DNA from: Salminus brasiliensis
Taxonomy: Eukaryota > Chordata > Actinopteri > Characiformes > Bryconidae
DNA: 64,000 nucleotides
Assembly: GCF_030463535.1 (NCBI RefSeq)
Contig: NC_132891.1
Span: 11,011,449 to 11,075,448, forward strand
Direction: 5' to 3'
In this document: one piece after another, positions 1 to 12,232 of the stretch
Layout of the letters: each line of letters starts with the position of its first letter
Numbering within the stretch: position 1 is the stretch's first letter
Position numbers and translations under genes: made by a program
Notes under the pieces: model-generated
Database searches by the model: none
Told to the model about the DNA's origin: nothing
The model's input: the letters and a program-made list of their open reading frames with translations, nothing else

Positions 1-604
1 GCTAAAGCGGTCCTGCAGATGGACATAGGAGTTCCACACTCTCTTGACATACACTCTTAAACAGAGGGTTCTTCAAGGTTCTTCTGAAGTAAAGGAGTTT
101 GTTTTTCTATTAATCAGTACTACAACCATAACAAGCCTAAACGGTTCAGTATCACTTGGACGGTCCATCATAGATGCTCACCTGACCTTCAACTGGAGAT
201 GTATTAAATGCAAAAAAAACTCCAAGCAGAATGTAAATGATTGTCTATTGAATGTAACCTTGCACCTAACCCCAACCCCAATCCTTTCGAAGATGGTTCT
301 TCATAGAACAGAGCACTAGAAGGATTGGGTTTAAAACAAACTCCAAGTTTTTTTAAAGGGTATCTTTGTAAAGGCACTGGTTCAGGATGAAACTGCGATA
401 ACTCAAATAACTACCTAGATGCTTAAGTGGTTCTTCACATTGGTAGAAACCCTTTCGAAGATGGTTCTTTAGAGAAAGATAGGGTTTCACCATCATGACA
501 ACCCAAATAACTCTTGCTTTATGTGACATGAGTATTTCCATGCCATCACATTTCCCCTGTCTTTCCTAAACCAAACACTTTATTAAAAGACCTGTACACC
601 TACA

Positions 605-1131
605 CTTTCATGCAATTATCTGATCAGCCAATTGTAAGACAGCAGTGCAAAGCATACCATGCTGCAGATATGGGCCAGCAGCTTCAGTTAATGTTCACAT
701 CAACCATCAGAATGGAGAATGTTTTTTTTGCATTTGGGATTTTGGGCATGGAGCAACTGTTGGTTTTAGAAGGGCTGAATTGAGTATTTCTGTGACTCTT
801 GATCTTCAGGGATTTTTCACACAACAGTCTTTAGAGTTTACTCAGAACAGTGCAGTAAAGGACCAACACCTGGTGAGCGGCAGTTTTGGGGTCTGAGAAA
901 TGCCCTATTCATGAGAGAGATCAGCAAAGAATGGCCATCACCAAAACTGGACTCAAACTGGGTTCATTAACATGGCGATGAGTTCAGTGTTCTTCAGCGG
1001 AATTCCCAGTTACTGGATCTGAATCCAACGGAACATCTTCGGGATGTGGTAGAATAAAGCATAAGAATACTCCTGAAACATCTGCAGGAATTGCATGATG
1101 CAATCATGTAAACATGGATCAGTCATTTCTA
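605..1131 (+). mobile_element. Internally deleted Tc1/mariner-like transposon relic
   Basis: The left part, from TGCAATTATCTGATCAGCC, resembles the 5' end of a common teleost Tc1-like element including the start of its transposase. From about 930 it jumps to the 3' end of the same gene, where one frame reads LDLNPTEHLRDVVE, the equivalent of the DDE-transposase motif DLNPIEHLWDVVE. Most of the catalytic core is missing and frames are broken. Confidence 0.7.
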
Positions 1132-1492
1132 AAAAATAAAATGTAAATAAGCTCCAGGCTCACACTTAAAACAGCTTTATTTCCTTTTTGTGTACAGTAG
1201 TGTATTGCTCCATCTGACAAAGTGCAAAAAATATTTTTTAAAGTTCCTTCATAAATATAACAAAACATAAGTCACATGATAAATAAACGATCACAACACA
1301 ACAACATGAAACAAAAAAAGCCACATTTACATACACAACACACAAATGGTAAGATCAGAATATTTGGTTATGTACATTTCCTTTATCTTGGGAAGGTTAT
1401 CCTGTGCAATATTCATTTATGGTCAAACCAGCAGGACGTCATCCCAGCCACAGGGGGGAAAAAAGGCAAAATGCCTCCAGGTTAATGTATGA

Positions 1493-2535
1493 TGGTATGC
1501 AAAGTTTGGGCACCTCTTCTCAAATTTTTTGTTACTGTAAATAGCTAAGCAAGTACAAGATGTCCAAAATGCCTAAAAACATTTAAAATTCATGTCAATT
1601 TATTTTTTTGCTTCATATAATTTCAAAATAAAACTAAAATAAAATAAAAACAAAATAAAAAGGAGCACCATGCAAAAGTTCAGGCACCTCAAATAACTTA
1701 CTAAAGACCTCAGACCTTAATTAGCTTGTTGAATAATTGCTTGTTCAGAATCCTCATTAGGAAAGGGCTTCTCTAATGAGCTGACTCATACTCTGAAGCC
1801 CATGACAAGGCTGTAAAAAGACAGCAAAGCATTTTAGATTTTGCGTTTTCCTCGGTTCATAATGTAATTAGGAAATAGCAGCTCACAGGGCTGGTGGAGG
1901 TCAAGTTGAGGTCTGGAAAACCCTCCAAAAGAACAAAAACGCTGCTTGTAGAATTGCTAGAAAGACAACTTAAAACACCTGTTTGACTGCAAAAGACCTT
2001 TAGGCAGATTTTGCAGACTCTGGAGTGGTGTTGCACTGTTCTACTGTGCAGCGACACCTGCACAAACATGACCTTCATGAAAGAGTCATCAGAAGAAAAA
2101 CATTTCCTGTGCCTACACCAGAAAATTGTGTCAGAGTTTAGAGTTTTTAAAAAGGGATGTCTAAGCAAGCTGGACTAATTAAGCTAAAACAGAATTATTT
2201 GCGTCACAATGAACACAAGTTTGTTTGACGAAAAACATCTTGTCTTGAGGGTGGCTCAATCGTGCTTTAGGCTTGTGTTGCAGCCAGTGGCACAATAATT
2301 AATAATTTCACTGTTAAATTCAATTAATTACCATAAAAGTCGGGAAGCAAACATTGCTAAAAGCTGAAAATGAATAGAGGATGGCCTCTACAGCAGGATA
2401 ATGATCCTAAACATCAAAATCCACAATGGACTACCTCGAGAGGCACTTGCATTCTGGAAACCGGGCCATCTTTTACTCACTCAGTTATTCAATAACAGAT
2501 ATTTTGACTAGCAGAGCCCAAACTTTTGCATTCCA
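1493..2535 (+). mobile_element. Degenerate Tc1-like transposon with near-complete ends
   Basis: The ends are imperfect inverted repeats: left TGGTATGCAAAGTTTGGGCA and right, inverted, TGGAATGCAAAAGTTTGGGC. A second, inner copy of the end motif (CCATGCAAAAGTTCAGGCAC) lies about 175 bp inside, as in IR/DR-type Tc1 elements. The interior resembles a Tc1 transposase gene (plus sense) with many stops and a deletion near its 3' end. Not functional. Confidence 0.75.
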
Positions 2536-2837
2536 CTGAAGCACTTTGTTGTCCCTGTGCACAAGCTTCTTCTGACCTAGACTGGGTTTGTTCAAAATCA
2601 ACAGAATCCTTCAAAAAAAGGAAAACAAAAAAAATCGTAACTTCTTAGAAGTTATGCTACATTTTTAACTGAACTGTATGTGACTGTGACTAACTGATTT
2701 ACTTGTGTGTGAAAGCTTGGTTTGGCAAACCTGTGCCTTTAATGCCTGAACTCAACTAAGGTCTCTAAATCCTGAAGTCAGCGCTCTACAGAAAGATGCA
2801 TTGGTAGTTGCCAATACCCATGACATCTCAGCACCAA

Positions 2838-2839
<2 letters not shown>

Positions 2840-2906
<67 letters not shown>
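2840..2906. repeat. CA microsatellite
   Basis: About 33 uninterrupted CA dinucleotides in the gene-free left flank. Open frames through it are repeat artefacts. Confidence 0.98.
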
Positions 2907-2909
<3 letters not shown>

Positions 2910-3059
2910 CAGATTTAAACTCTAATACTGTAAAATCAGTCAGTATTTTGAGATGCAACATTGTCTGCAACCCCTGCCTGTGTAATGGAGTGTGTGCCTA
3001 CCCAAATGAGGTAAAACGCAAGATATTTGATAAGTGCCATGGGTTGACTGAGTACTAAC

Positions 3060-3321
3060 TACACTCTTAAAAAAGAAGGTGCTTCAACAGGTTCTTTGAG
3101 TGATGCCATGGAAGCAGCACTTTTGGTTCTATAGAGAACCAAGTTTATAAAAGAGAAACGTTTTAAAAGGTCCAACGAGCCTTTACCAATCTTTATTAAC
3201 CAATTTAAAGGTTCTCTACACTCACACATGGCTATTGCAAACATGGTGCTTAAAGGAAGTGGTTCTCTTCTATGGCATCACTCGCAGAACCATTCTAAGC
3301 ACCTTAATAAATAAAGAGTGC
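3060..3321. mobile_element. Short inverted-repeat (MITE-like) element
   Basis: It starts CACTCTTAAAAAAGAAGGTG and GAGTGATGCCATGGAAG. The inverted right end reads CACTCTTTATTTATTAAGGT, then GAGTGATGCCATAGAAG, giving inverted repeats of about 60 bp. A diverged relative of the same ACTCTTAAA...GGTTCTT type may lie at 48-540. Non-coding. Confidence 0.65.
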
Positions 3322-4382
3322 ATAATAGCCTTTCTCAACACGAACATGAGAAAACTGCAGGACAGTGTAAGGGACCACTGTTGCTGTAGGTCACATCCAC
3401 TTTTATTATGGCTTATAGCCTTATAGAGAGGCCTTTGACTGTGTACAACTTCACAATGCCCTCCTTTTGTTAGTCGCAGAGACTTTGATGACCTTGATAA
3501 AGTACGCAGTCATATGCTGCACCCGGATTTCCGTCTTGGGGATCAATAAAGTATATTCATCTGTCTATTGTTTTGTCTATGTATCTACAGATAATTTTCT
3601 CGAAGGCTTTAGATGATGTATGGCTATGGAAAACAGAACTTCACTGGATCATAGGTTCAATTTAAACCCCATTGAATCCCTGCACTGAACACATCTCTAC
3701 ACATTTAACCAGAACTCATTCAACACATTCTCTAGCTCCACAAACAATCCTAACTCACACATCCACATCCTCTACCATCACTGATATGTAAATAAGTTAA
3801 AACTGTATCTCTGTGGTCCTTCTGCAGCTCATAAAATCATAAAACTTCTCTGAAATAGTGTCATGTTTATAGATATATAGTATATATTACATTTATTAAA
3901 TAAATAAGAAAATACATTTAAACATGTACTCTGTGGTCAAACCGGTCTGACCCCATTTAATCTCAGTGCCGAGTGTCCAGCCACTGCTTTGTGAAAACCT
4001 CTGTCCGCTTTTGTGCGTCCATGCACAAGGGTGAAACAGGGCAGCGTTGCGCATTACTGCCACCTAGTGTGGCCCAGCAGAACTATGCTTTTTTTTCTCT
4101 AGGTTTTTTTCTTCCGCCAAGACAAAATTTCAGTAAACATGCATGGCAGAACAAAATCTACATTCCTAAGGGAAAATAAAACCAGTAATTCTTTTCTATA
4201 TTATTGCAATATCATGATTTTCATTTTTCCCCCCAAAACAAAAATACATTACAGTATACATCATATACAAGTGACTGCAAAGTGGCAGAGTGACAGTATT
4301 CTGCACTATTTCAAGCGCTGGGGTGCAAGGTGCAGGGCGATGAGGGCAAAAATCATGTGTGGGTTTTCTGTTTTCTTTTCTT

Positions 4383-4592
4383 TTTATTCAAACTCTCTCG
4401 CTTTTTTTCTTTTTTTCTTTTTTTAATAAATTACCTCTCTTTATCTGCAGAATGCTTGTGGCGCTACTCCGACAGAGAGGGGGCGCTGCAGCCCATGGAG
4501 TGCTCCTCTTCCTCAAGAGCTCACACCGAGCAGTTGCGTCTCTTGGCCACGCAGGGCAGGCCGCTGGAGCTCAGCCGGGTCTTCACCCTTTG
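4383..4592 (-). other. klhl17: klhl17 3' UTR, with candidate polyadenylation signals
   Basis: Minus-strand sequence after the TGA. An AATAAA hexamer reads at 4388-4383, about 205 nt after the stop, and an ATTAAA overlaps 4429-4424. Either would give a short 3' UTR. A longer UTR using hexamers below 4 kb is possible. The T-runs near 4404-4425 are A-rich on the transcribed strand. Confidence 0.45.
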
Positions 4593-4821
4593 TCAAAGGC
4601 TGGTGGAGGAGACGGACAGGGTGGGCGAGGAGGGCGGCGGGAAGTTGAGGAGCTCCAGGACGGCCACTCCTACGCTGCTGCGCCGTGTGAACATGCATGA
4701 CGCTGCCACCCACTTGTTGCTGCGAGGGTTGTATTTCTCAATGGAGTTTAGGCTGGAGCTGCCGTCGTTGCCCCCGACGGCGTACAGCCAGCCGTCCATA
4801 GCAACCAGGTCGTGGGTGCTC
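4593..4821 (-). CDS. klhl17: klhl17 exon 12: last Kelch repeat, conserved tail and stop
   Basis: The acceptor is CTACTTAG at 4823-4822 and the TGA stop is at 4595-4593. It encodes the end of residue 516 and 75 further residues: [38 protein letters not shown], then the tail [20 protein letters not shown] and a final Leu. The Ser/Pro-rich tail lies outside the Kelch propeller yet looks nearly invariant against the mammalian protein as I recall it. Confidence 0.96.
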
Positions 4822-7800
4822 CTAAGTAGAGTTGCAAAAGCATCAAAATATTGCATACTTTAATACTTTCAATTAAAATACAGTTTCGCAGCATTCACAA
4901 CATCACAATTTTAATATATGACTGAATTAATACAAAATTCAATGTGAAAGGAGCCAGACTAAAGTAAAGCCAAGACAAAATCAATTTCCGAAAGATTCAC
5001 TCTTTTTGTACAGTATGGATGCAGCAATGCATCGAAAAAACATGATATCGCAATGCTAACTGCGTGTCATAGAGCATGTATTGTAATTAGGACATAGAAC
5101 ATCTTGTAAGTATGAGAAAGAACATTATGGGACGTTATCTCAAAGCTGAAATACTTTCTCATAATAACAGGATGTTCTAGGTCATAATTATACATTTTTA
5201 CAATATACTCTCACAATAATGAGATACCTTACAAGATGTTTTAGGTGTTTTATGTTGCTTGGCAGTAATATGTCTCTACATAACAAAAAGTCAAAGAAAG
5301 ATTCATTAGAAATGCTTTAAAACGAGTTTATGCATTTTATTTTTTTATTTAAAGCCTCTCGCTCTGTGTTTTACTGTGTTTTATTTACCTGAGACCAATA
5401 GGAGAATTAAAAATGTGCAAGATCACCAAGTAAAGTGTTGCCACATCAAAAACTTAAAGGTTAGGCACTGATATGGGAGTCGTGGCCTAATGCTGAATTG
5501 CAATATTTTTTGCATATCTGATAATACTGACTGCATCTGCAGTACTCGGTTCAGCATTACAGAGAAATAAAGCATTCATTGCTTTATATATGCTGGAGTG
5601 CTACAGTTGAGCTTGCTCTGCAATAGGAAACCCCTACTAACTATGTTAGCTGCAGATTGGCCAGCGTGCCAACAGCTGCTGATTATAGTAATGCATTATT
5701 AATAGGCTGACCTCTTCACTATTAAAGAGTTTAAAAGTTCTCTCTCAAGTGCACAAAGTGAATTCTTAAGAGAACTACAACAATGCATTTTATATGATGA
5801 TATGTTAAACCAGAACTCACACCTGCCAGAAAATACTGGTCGTGGGGATGTTCGTTACCTGCGGATGTTCATGGGGGCCACTCCTTCCCATGTGTTGGTT
5901 TTCGGGTTGTACCGCTCCACTGAATTGAGGCAGCTAGTTCCATCGTTGCCTCCAGCAACATAGAGCATTCCCTCCAGCACAGCCACTCCAGCACTGCTCC
6001 TCCGGCTTAGCATGTTAGCTATAGCAGTCCATGTATTACTCTGAATGCAGAGGAAAAACAACATTGCATGGAAACGATGGGCAAAGGTTTAACCCATATG
6101 GAGTCAAAGAACATCAGACTAAGGATGCAAATTTAATACTGTTGTTTACTCGGGGATAAGTTAAAGGGACTGTCAGATACCTGTGGATCATACTTCTCTA
6201 CTGTGGCCAAATGTGAAGAGCTGTCATATCCACCAACTGCATACAGACTGCCATCTAAAAGAAAAGCATTGGGTATAAATAAGTTGTTTTTGTTTTGTTA
6301 TGGAAACGGATGCAGTACCAGCACATTCAGGAATGTAGCATAAACAGAAAAAAAATTGATCTAATCCCAAATTCCAGACAGGAAGCAGCCACATGGAGTA
6401 GTCAGATTTACAGGGAACATCTGTTTCTGTTGACAACACTCTAGATAGTGCATATTTCCAGTATGTGTGACAAAAGGTTGTTGCATGCAGATAGCTCACC
6501 TAGTGTGGCCACTCTAACATATCTTCTCCTGGTGCTCATGGCAGCAATTGACGTCCAAGTGCTGGTTAGTGGGTCATATCTCTCTGCGCTACAGGACAAG
6601 AAGAAAGAGGTCTGCACGATTACATTAATTAAATCAGATGATTTTGCTTGAATTGTGAAATCCATAAACATGCCCTAGATGAGTTAGCATCTACAATTCT
6701 ACAGTTTTGCTCCTGTTGAGCACAGATTCAGATGTGCTGGTGTAAGTTAACACAAAGGACCATGATTAATGAGTGTTACAGAGGAAACCTGTAAAGTGCA
6801 GAATTTAAGCCAATAAAGGAGATATTTATTTCCTACAGTTTTCCTTCCCATCCCTTAAAGATCTCCTACCTGTTGAGACAGGAAGCTCCATCATAGCCTC
6901 CAGCAGCATATAGCAGACCATGGAGCACCGCCACACCCAGACAGCTCCTCCTGGTTCCCATAGACACTTCTGGTTGCCAGCCGTTGGTCACAGGATCATA
7001 TGATTCAACGGTGGCCAAATCTGAAGTGCCATCATACCTGACAAGTGAACATGACTCAAGTTCACAAGAAATGTGACTGAAATATCCAGGATGTTGGTTT
7101 CAGAAAAAGTATAATTAAAAGATGCCAAGAAGACAGACTAGCACAACTGTGTTCTCTGGAATGACGGAGCCCCATCCAATACTGTTGGGAGGAGCTGGGG
7201 AGTTTGGGATGAGATGGGGTGCTGAATGCAATAAAATCCTCACAGTACTGCTCAAATCTAGTAGAAAGCCGTTCCTTGGAAGTAGAGACAATTAAACAAA
7301 AGCAGGATAAATGTTGTCTTTTATTTTTTCTTTAACCCTTGATTTCAGTAGAAACGAATGAGCAGGTGTCCCAATACTCTTGTCTATATAGTGTATAATC
7401 CTCAAATGACCCAACTTGCCTTCATATAATTTACAAAACACATGCCCCTTTTAATGCAGATGTTTAGACTTTTAGCTAATAAAAAGCACTCAGTAGCTCC
7501 TCCATCATTAAAGATGTTTAGTGCACAGCTCCTCCTGCTGGCCAGAGGTTAAATTCAGTCTTGCAGCGTTACATTGCATTTGACTGACGCTCTTTTCCAA
7601 ATATACTTACACTGCAATCGTTACATACACAGGCGAGATGTCAGATTAGGAGTCTTGCTCAAGGATTTTTATCAGTGTAGTGTGGTTTGCTTATTCAGAC
7701 AGGGAATCAAACCCCCATGTTCCACGGGGGATTCATTTTAAAGCTTTTTTTTAACCCACTACATCAACCACATCAACAGCACATGTTAGAATTACAATGA

Positions 7801-10773
7801 AAGTAATTTCTTAAATATTTCTTAACATGATTGTGTAGTGTGATTATTTACAGTACATCTATTTTGGTGCAAAGATTGCTGCCTGCAAAATGAATATTAT
7901 TGTTGTTTTCTATTCATAGATACTGACATCATTGCTTATATTGATCATTCAAATTATTAATTTCAAATAAATAAATTCAAATATTAATGCTAATTAACTG
8001 CATTTCTCCTACGTTCAAATTAACACATGCTCCAACCAGACGTGGGTCTGATCTCACAGGTATATCTGATTTAACCGTACACAACTTTGATAATTTAGAG
8101 CCAATGTGTATCATAATATACTCAAAGGGCAAGACCTAGCTAAGCTAAGCTAAGACCGAGACTTGGCAAAATGGGAAATTAGTTAAAAGAAAAGGATACA
8201 TATTATCCAGGCTACACAACCGCTGCTACAAAAACGTTTAGATCTTTGTATAGATAATGGTAGGTCATAGCTCCTCGTAGCTCTAAACAATGTTTTTCTT
8301 GTCCCTTATGCCCCCCCCCCCACAATTGCTTAAACTGGTATTAATCATTTTTGCATGATCATTTTCCAAGCTCTTTATCCCTTAGAACTATACTGCTGAT
8401 TTGTTCCTATGCCTTGAACATGGATCTATGTAAATGAACATGTACTGAACTGCTGCCCTGTATTGAGCCCCATACAGCAAAAAAAGCAAGTCAGTCCAGG
8501 TTAAAACACTGCACATAAGCCTGAAAATGTTGAATTGAAGTATATGCATGTTGTTTTTGACATCATAGGAACAATGTATTTTAATTAGACTTCATTTCCA
8601 TCTCTGGACTGTGTGGAATAGAGTAAACGCTATGTTGTGAAAATACAACAATGTTTACATACTATACCAGGAAACTTTAGTTATGCATAAATATGGGCCC
8701 TTTAAGAAACAAACTTCAGACACCACACATGTGTTGACTGATATACTACATTTAACCTGAGATAAAAATGACAGAGAAAAACATGTGAACTTAAGTTAAG
8801 TTTTCTTCATCAAATACTTTAACCTTTGGAAAGAAATAAAAGGTCCTTACCCGCCCACAGCATAGAGCTTGTTTCCAATAGCAGCAACACCAACTCGGGC
8901 CCGTCGTGTAGACATGGAGGCCACCATGTGCCAGCGATCTGTCCTAGTGTCATACGCCTCACAATCTCCGTGGATGGCAAAGAGACTGCCTCCACCTGAG
9001 AGGCCACAAGAGGTTTAAACAGGGTTTAAAATGTATTTATGTGTATATTATTCTTGCTATTACTGATGTGTGTCTTTCTGGCCAGGTGGTTTTGAAGCAG
9101 CAGCAGCAGGGTGCGACAACTGTTTGTTTTGTTTTTTTCGCTTCTGGGCTCCCCCTACAGCAGGGGAGTGTAATTCACTTTTACACCACTGCCATAAAGA
9201 CAATGAAGTAGAGAAATATTACAGGATTTTACACAAAGATGACCCTGGTCACGTAGAGTTATGCAGGTTGTGAGAGTGGTCTCGTGCAGCTCCACCAAAG
9301 TTACATTATGCAGCAGCAGCATCCTAAGCAATGACAGACGCCATCCTCCCCATTACAGGTCAATAGTGCTTCAAAATGATGATGAAGCGGTTGTCTTAAG
9401 GTCAAACTGCCACACAATGTTGAAAAATATGAAACAAGCTTCAGATAAACAACTGTTTTCTGATTCTTTGAGTATATGTGTCATAACACTCCTCTTAATT
9501 TAAGTGTCTTATTATGAATAGTAGGTCTCTTTGTGGTAGATTATTAATCTTTTAGGTGTTAAGACCTCTTGAGGAGTGGAGAGGACTTCACCATGAGACC
9601 AGGGGACAAAATGGGTGGCATTATTCCCGAGGCATTGCAGCCCATTTCTTCTTCATTTAATAAAACATATGCTACATGGACAAAATTATTAGGGCAACTC
9701 ATTTATTGTTTCTTCTGAAATCAAGGGTATATTAAAAATACATATCCATGGAAGGCTTACTACTAGATAGTGAAGCACTGCTGTGAGGACTTGATGGCAT
9801 TCAAGAGTGTGAGTGAGGCCAGGATGCTGAATGATTACCATCCCAAAAGTACTAGATGGAGCTCAATCATTCCAGAGAACACAGTTCCACTGCTCCACAG
9901 CTCAATGCGGGGGAGCTTTATACCCCTCTTGCCCATGGCTGGTGCCAATATGTTTGTGTCCCAGATGCTCCTATAGGCAATATTTCTCTACAGGCACTAG
10001 ACAAGCTGAGTGTCTGCATTAGGCGCAGCTTAGAAAGGGTGTCCACAAACATTTGGGCATATAGTATATACATTTAACATAATATAATTGCCTGATATAT
10101 AACAATTAATAACAATGTTGTGGGTCTTGCACAAGAACTCACCCACAGCAAATAACACAGGGCTGGCTCCCTCACAGCGGCGGGGTCGGGTTCGGCTGTT
10201 ACTCAGCACACCTCTCTGCTCAGGCATCAGGTGGTACTTAAGTGCCTCGATCAGCAGGTCCTTGCACTCCGAGTGGTGCCGAACCAGCAGCTCTGTGTCC
10301 ACGTTACTCATCAGGAAGTCCCGCGTCAGCAGCGGAAGACGCACACACTTCATCAGCTAGGGGAGAAGCAAGACAGTGAGGGCGTGAAAATAAAGATATT
10401 GACCAAAAGTGGACAGAAAGAGAGAGGGGCAGTGACAGGGGAAGTGGGATTTAGGGAGGGAGAAAAATAGAAAGAGATGAGTTAAGAAGATCCTCTTGTT
10501 TTGAGCAGTCTTGAGCCGTTACGATTCCTCGTTTAAACTCTTTTTTTCCAGTAATGTAATAAAAATAACATGCGTGGTTTATTAATAAGGACAGACTTAC
10601 TACTTATCACTGTGCTGCAGAAAGTCTAAAAAGACAAGCAGAACATCACTCACTCGAGGTACATGCTGCCTTCGTCCATCAATGTCGTGCTTGACCCAGC
10701 TAAGCACAGCCCTGTACACTTCCTCCTCTGATGGAACATTCAGATTATCACTAGAGATCAGGTCCAGAACCTG

Positions 10774-10853
<80 letters not shown>

Positions 10854-12166
10854 TAGTTTATTCATAACACTCCATACATGCTTGAATACGTCATTATAGC
10901 ATTTATCAGTGGGTTATACTGCTCAGGACCAGTATGAACTAGGCTCCAACAAAGATGGTGCATAGCACATTAGCAGTGAGAACTCCAGCGTAATGCAGCT
11001 GGCATCACAAAGTGTTGGAAAGAAATTTCATTCATGGGTGACTGAGCTATGATGAACTAAATCTCTGATGGACAACGCACAAGGAAACTTCAAAATCACC
11101 AGGACTCCTTAGCAAAGCAGTAGAATGTAAACCGCACACCTACCAGTTGTTTGTAAAGCAAGTACATAAACTATGAGCGTGTATCAGTCCTCTGGCCTTG
11201 AGGACGAGCTCGCACAAATTTATCATATTGTCCTCCCACATTTTTCTTCTTTCGTTTCTCAAAACAGGTGAATTACAAGTTCTCAAAGACATTTAAATCA
11301 GGACATTTTGTTAAACTGGTTTAAGGACAGGTCAGATTCAGATAATGTAAAGGTCATCACTTGAGGAGCCAAGTATGGCATCTTGTATAGTCATTTGACC
11401 ACACAGGTTATTATTTGTGGTTATCCAGAGGGGGAGCTGGGAGGGGGGGGGAGCTGCTAGTAAACGTCAGTGTATGACGTACACTATATCTATTCCAAAT
11501 GCATTCGGCTACTTTAAGCTGCACTCACTGCTGACACAGGGGTGCAATTGTGCGCACACATAGCTTGCCTAGTCCCTGTAGAGAAGTACTGCCACTAGAA
11601 TAGACCTCGCTGGAGCAGATAAGCGTGAACCTACTGACACCGTATCTAATGCCAGGCGTAGGCAAAAGTACTGACGCAATTCATGATTTACTCTAGAAAA
11701 GCTGATCCATTTTATTATAATAACAATAAATGCAGTCATATTTCACAACCCTACTGACTGTATTCATGAACCTTGACTAGCATATTAGCTTGAGGCAAAC
11801 ACATTACATTAAGACACTGTGCGTCCATCATTGTTCTAAAATGTTTTTAGAACATATTTTTACTGCAGGTTTCCAAATGGAGACACCACAGCACTATATA
11901 GTATTCTATGTCACCCCACCCCAAACATACACATCCCCCACTGTCTTTTTCCTTGCGGTCACCAGTTACCAAGCCGTCGTCTGGCTCCTCAAACTGCAAA
12001 CCATCCCATCAGGGGCACTCCCCTCAGCTTGTGCTAACTCAGTCACCCATGTGTGCAATGCCGTTCTAATAATGTGTGATGCTAGTTGGATTCTTTATAT
12101 ACACACATACAGCAGGGTCACTGCCTGCCCAGCCCAACACAGTTCAGTATCAGGAGTGCAAATGTA

Positions 12167-12232
<66 letters not shown>

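Larger units (their letters stand above)
1..4382. other. Gene-free left flank, downstream of klhl17
   Basis: Holds the two Tc1-like relics, the inverted-repeat element, the CA repeat and AT-rich unique sequence. I see no exon of plekhn1, the gene next to KLHL17 in mammals, in either strand. Confidence 0.6.

Noticed and set aside
2752-3058. ORFs rich in His-Thr or Cys-Val across the CA repeat (also at 10600-10867, 34028-34324, 38872-39180, 41232-41719, 46415-46953)
   Set aside because: Dinucleotide repeats are open in several frames. No homology, start context or splice logic.
4330-4863. A 177-codon plus-strand ORF across klhl17 exon 12 with a pyrimidine-tract plus CTGCAG acceptor-like start
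   Set aside because: It is antisense to the well supported last klhl17 exon; the acceptor resemblance is a coincidence of T-runs.
10030-10353. A contiguous 107-codon minus ORF as a stand-alone small gene
   Set aside because: It is klhl17 exon 6 read through into intron; the reading after the donor at 10143 has no homology.
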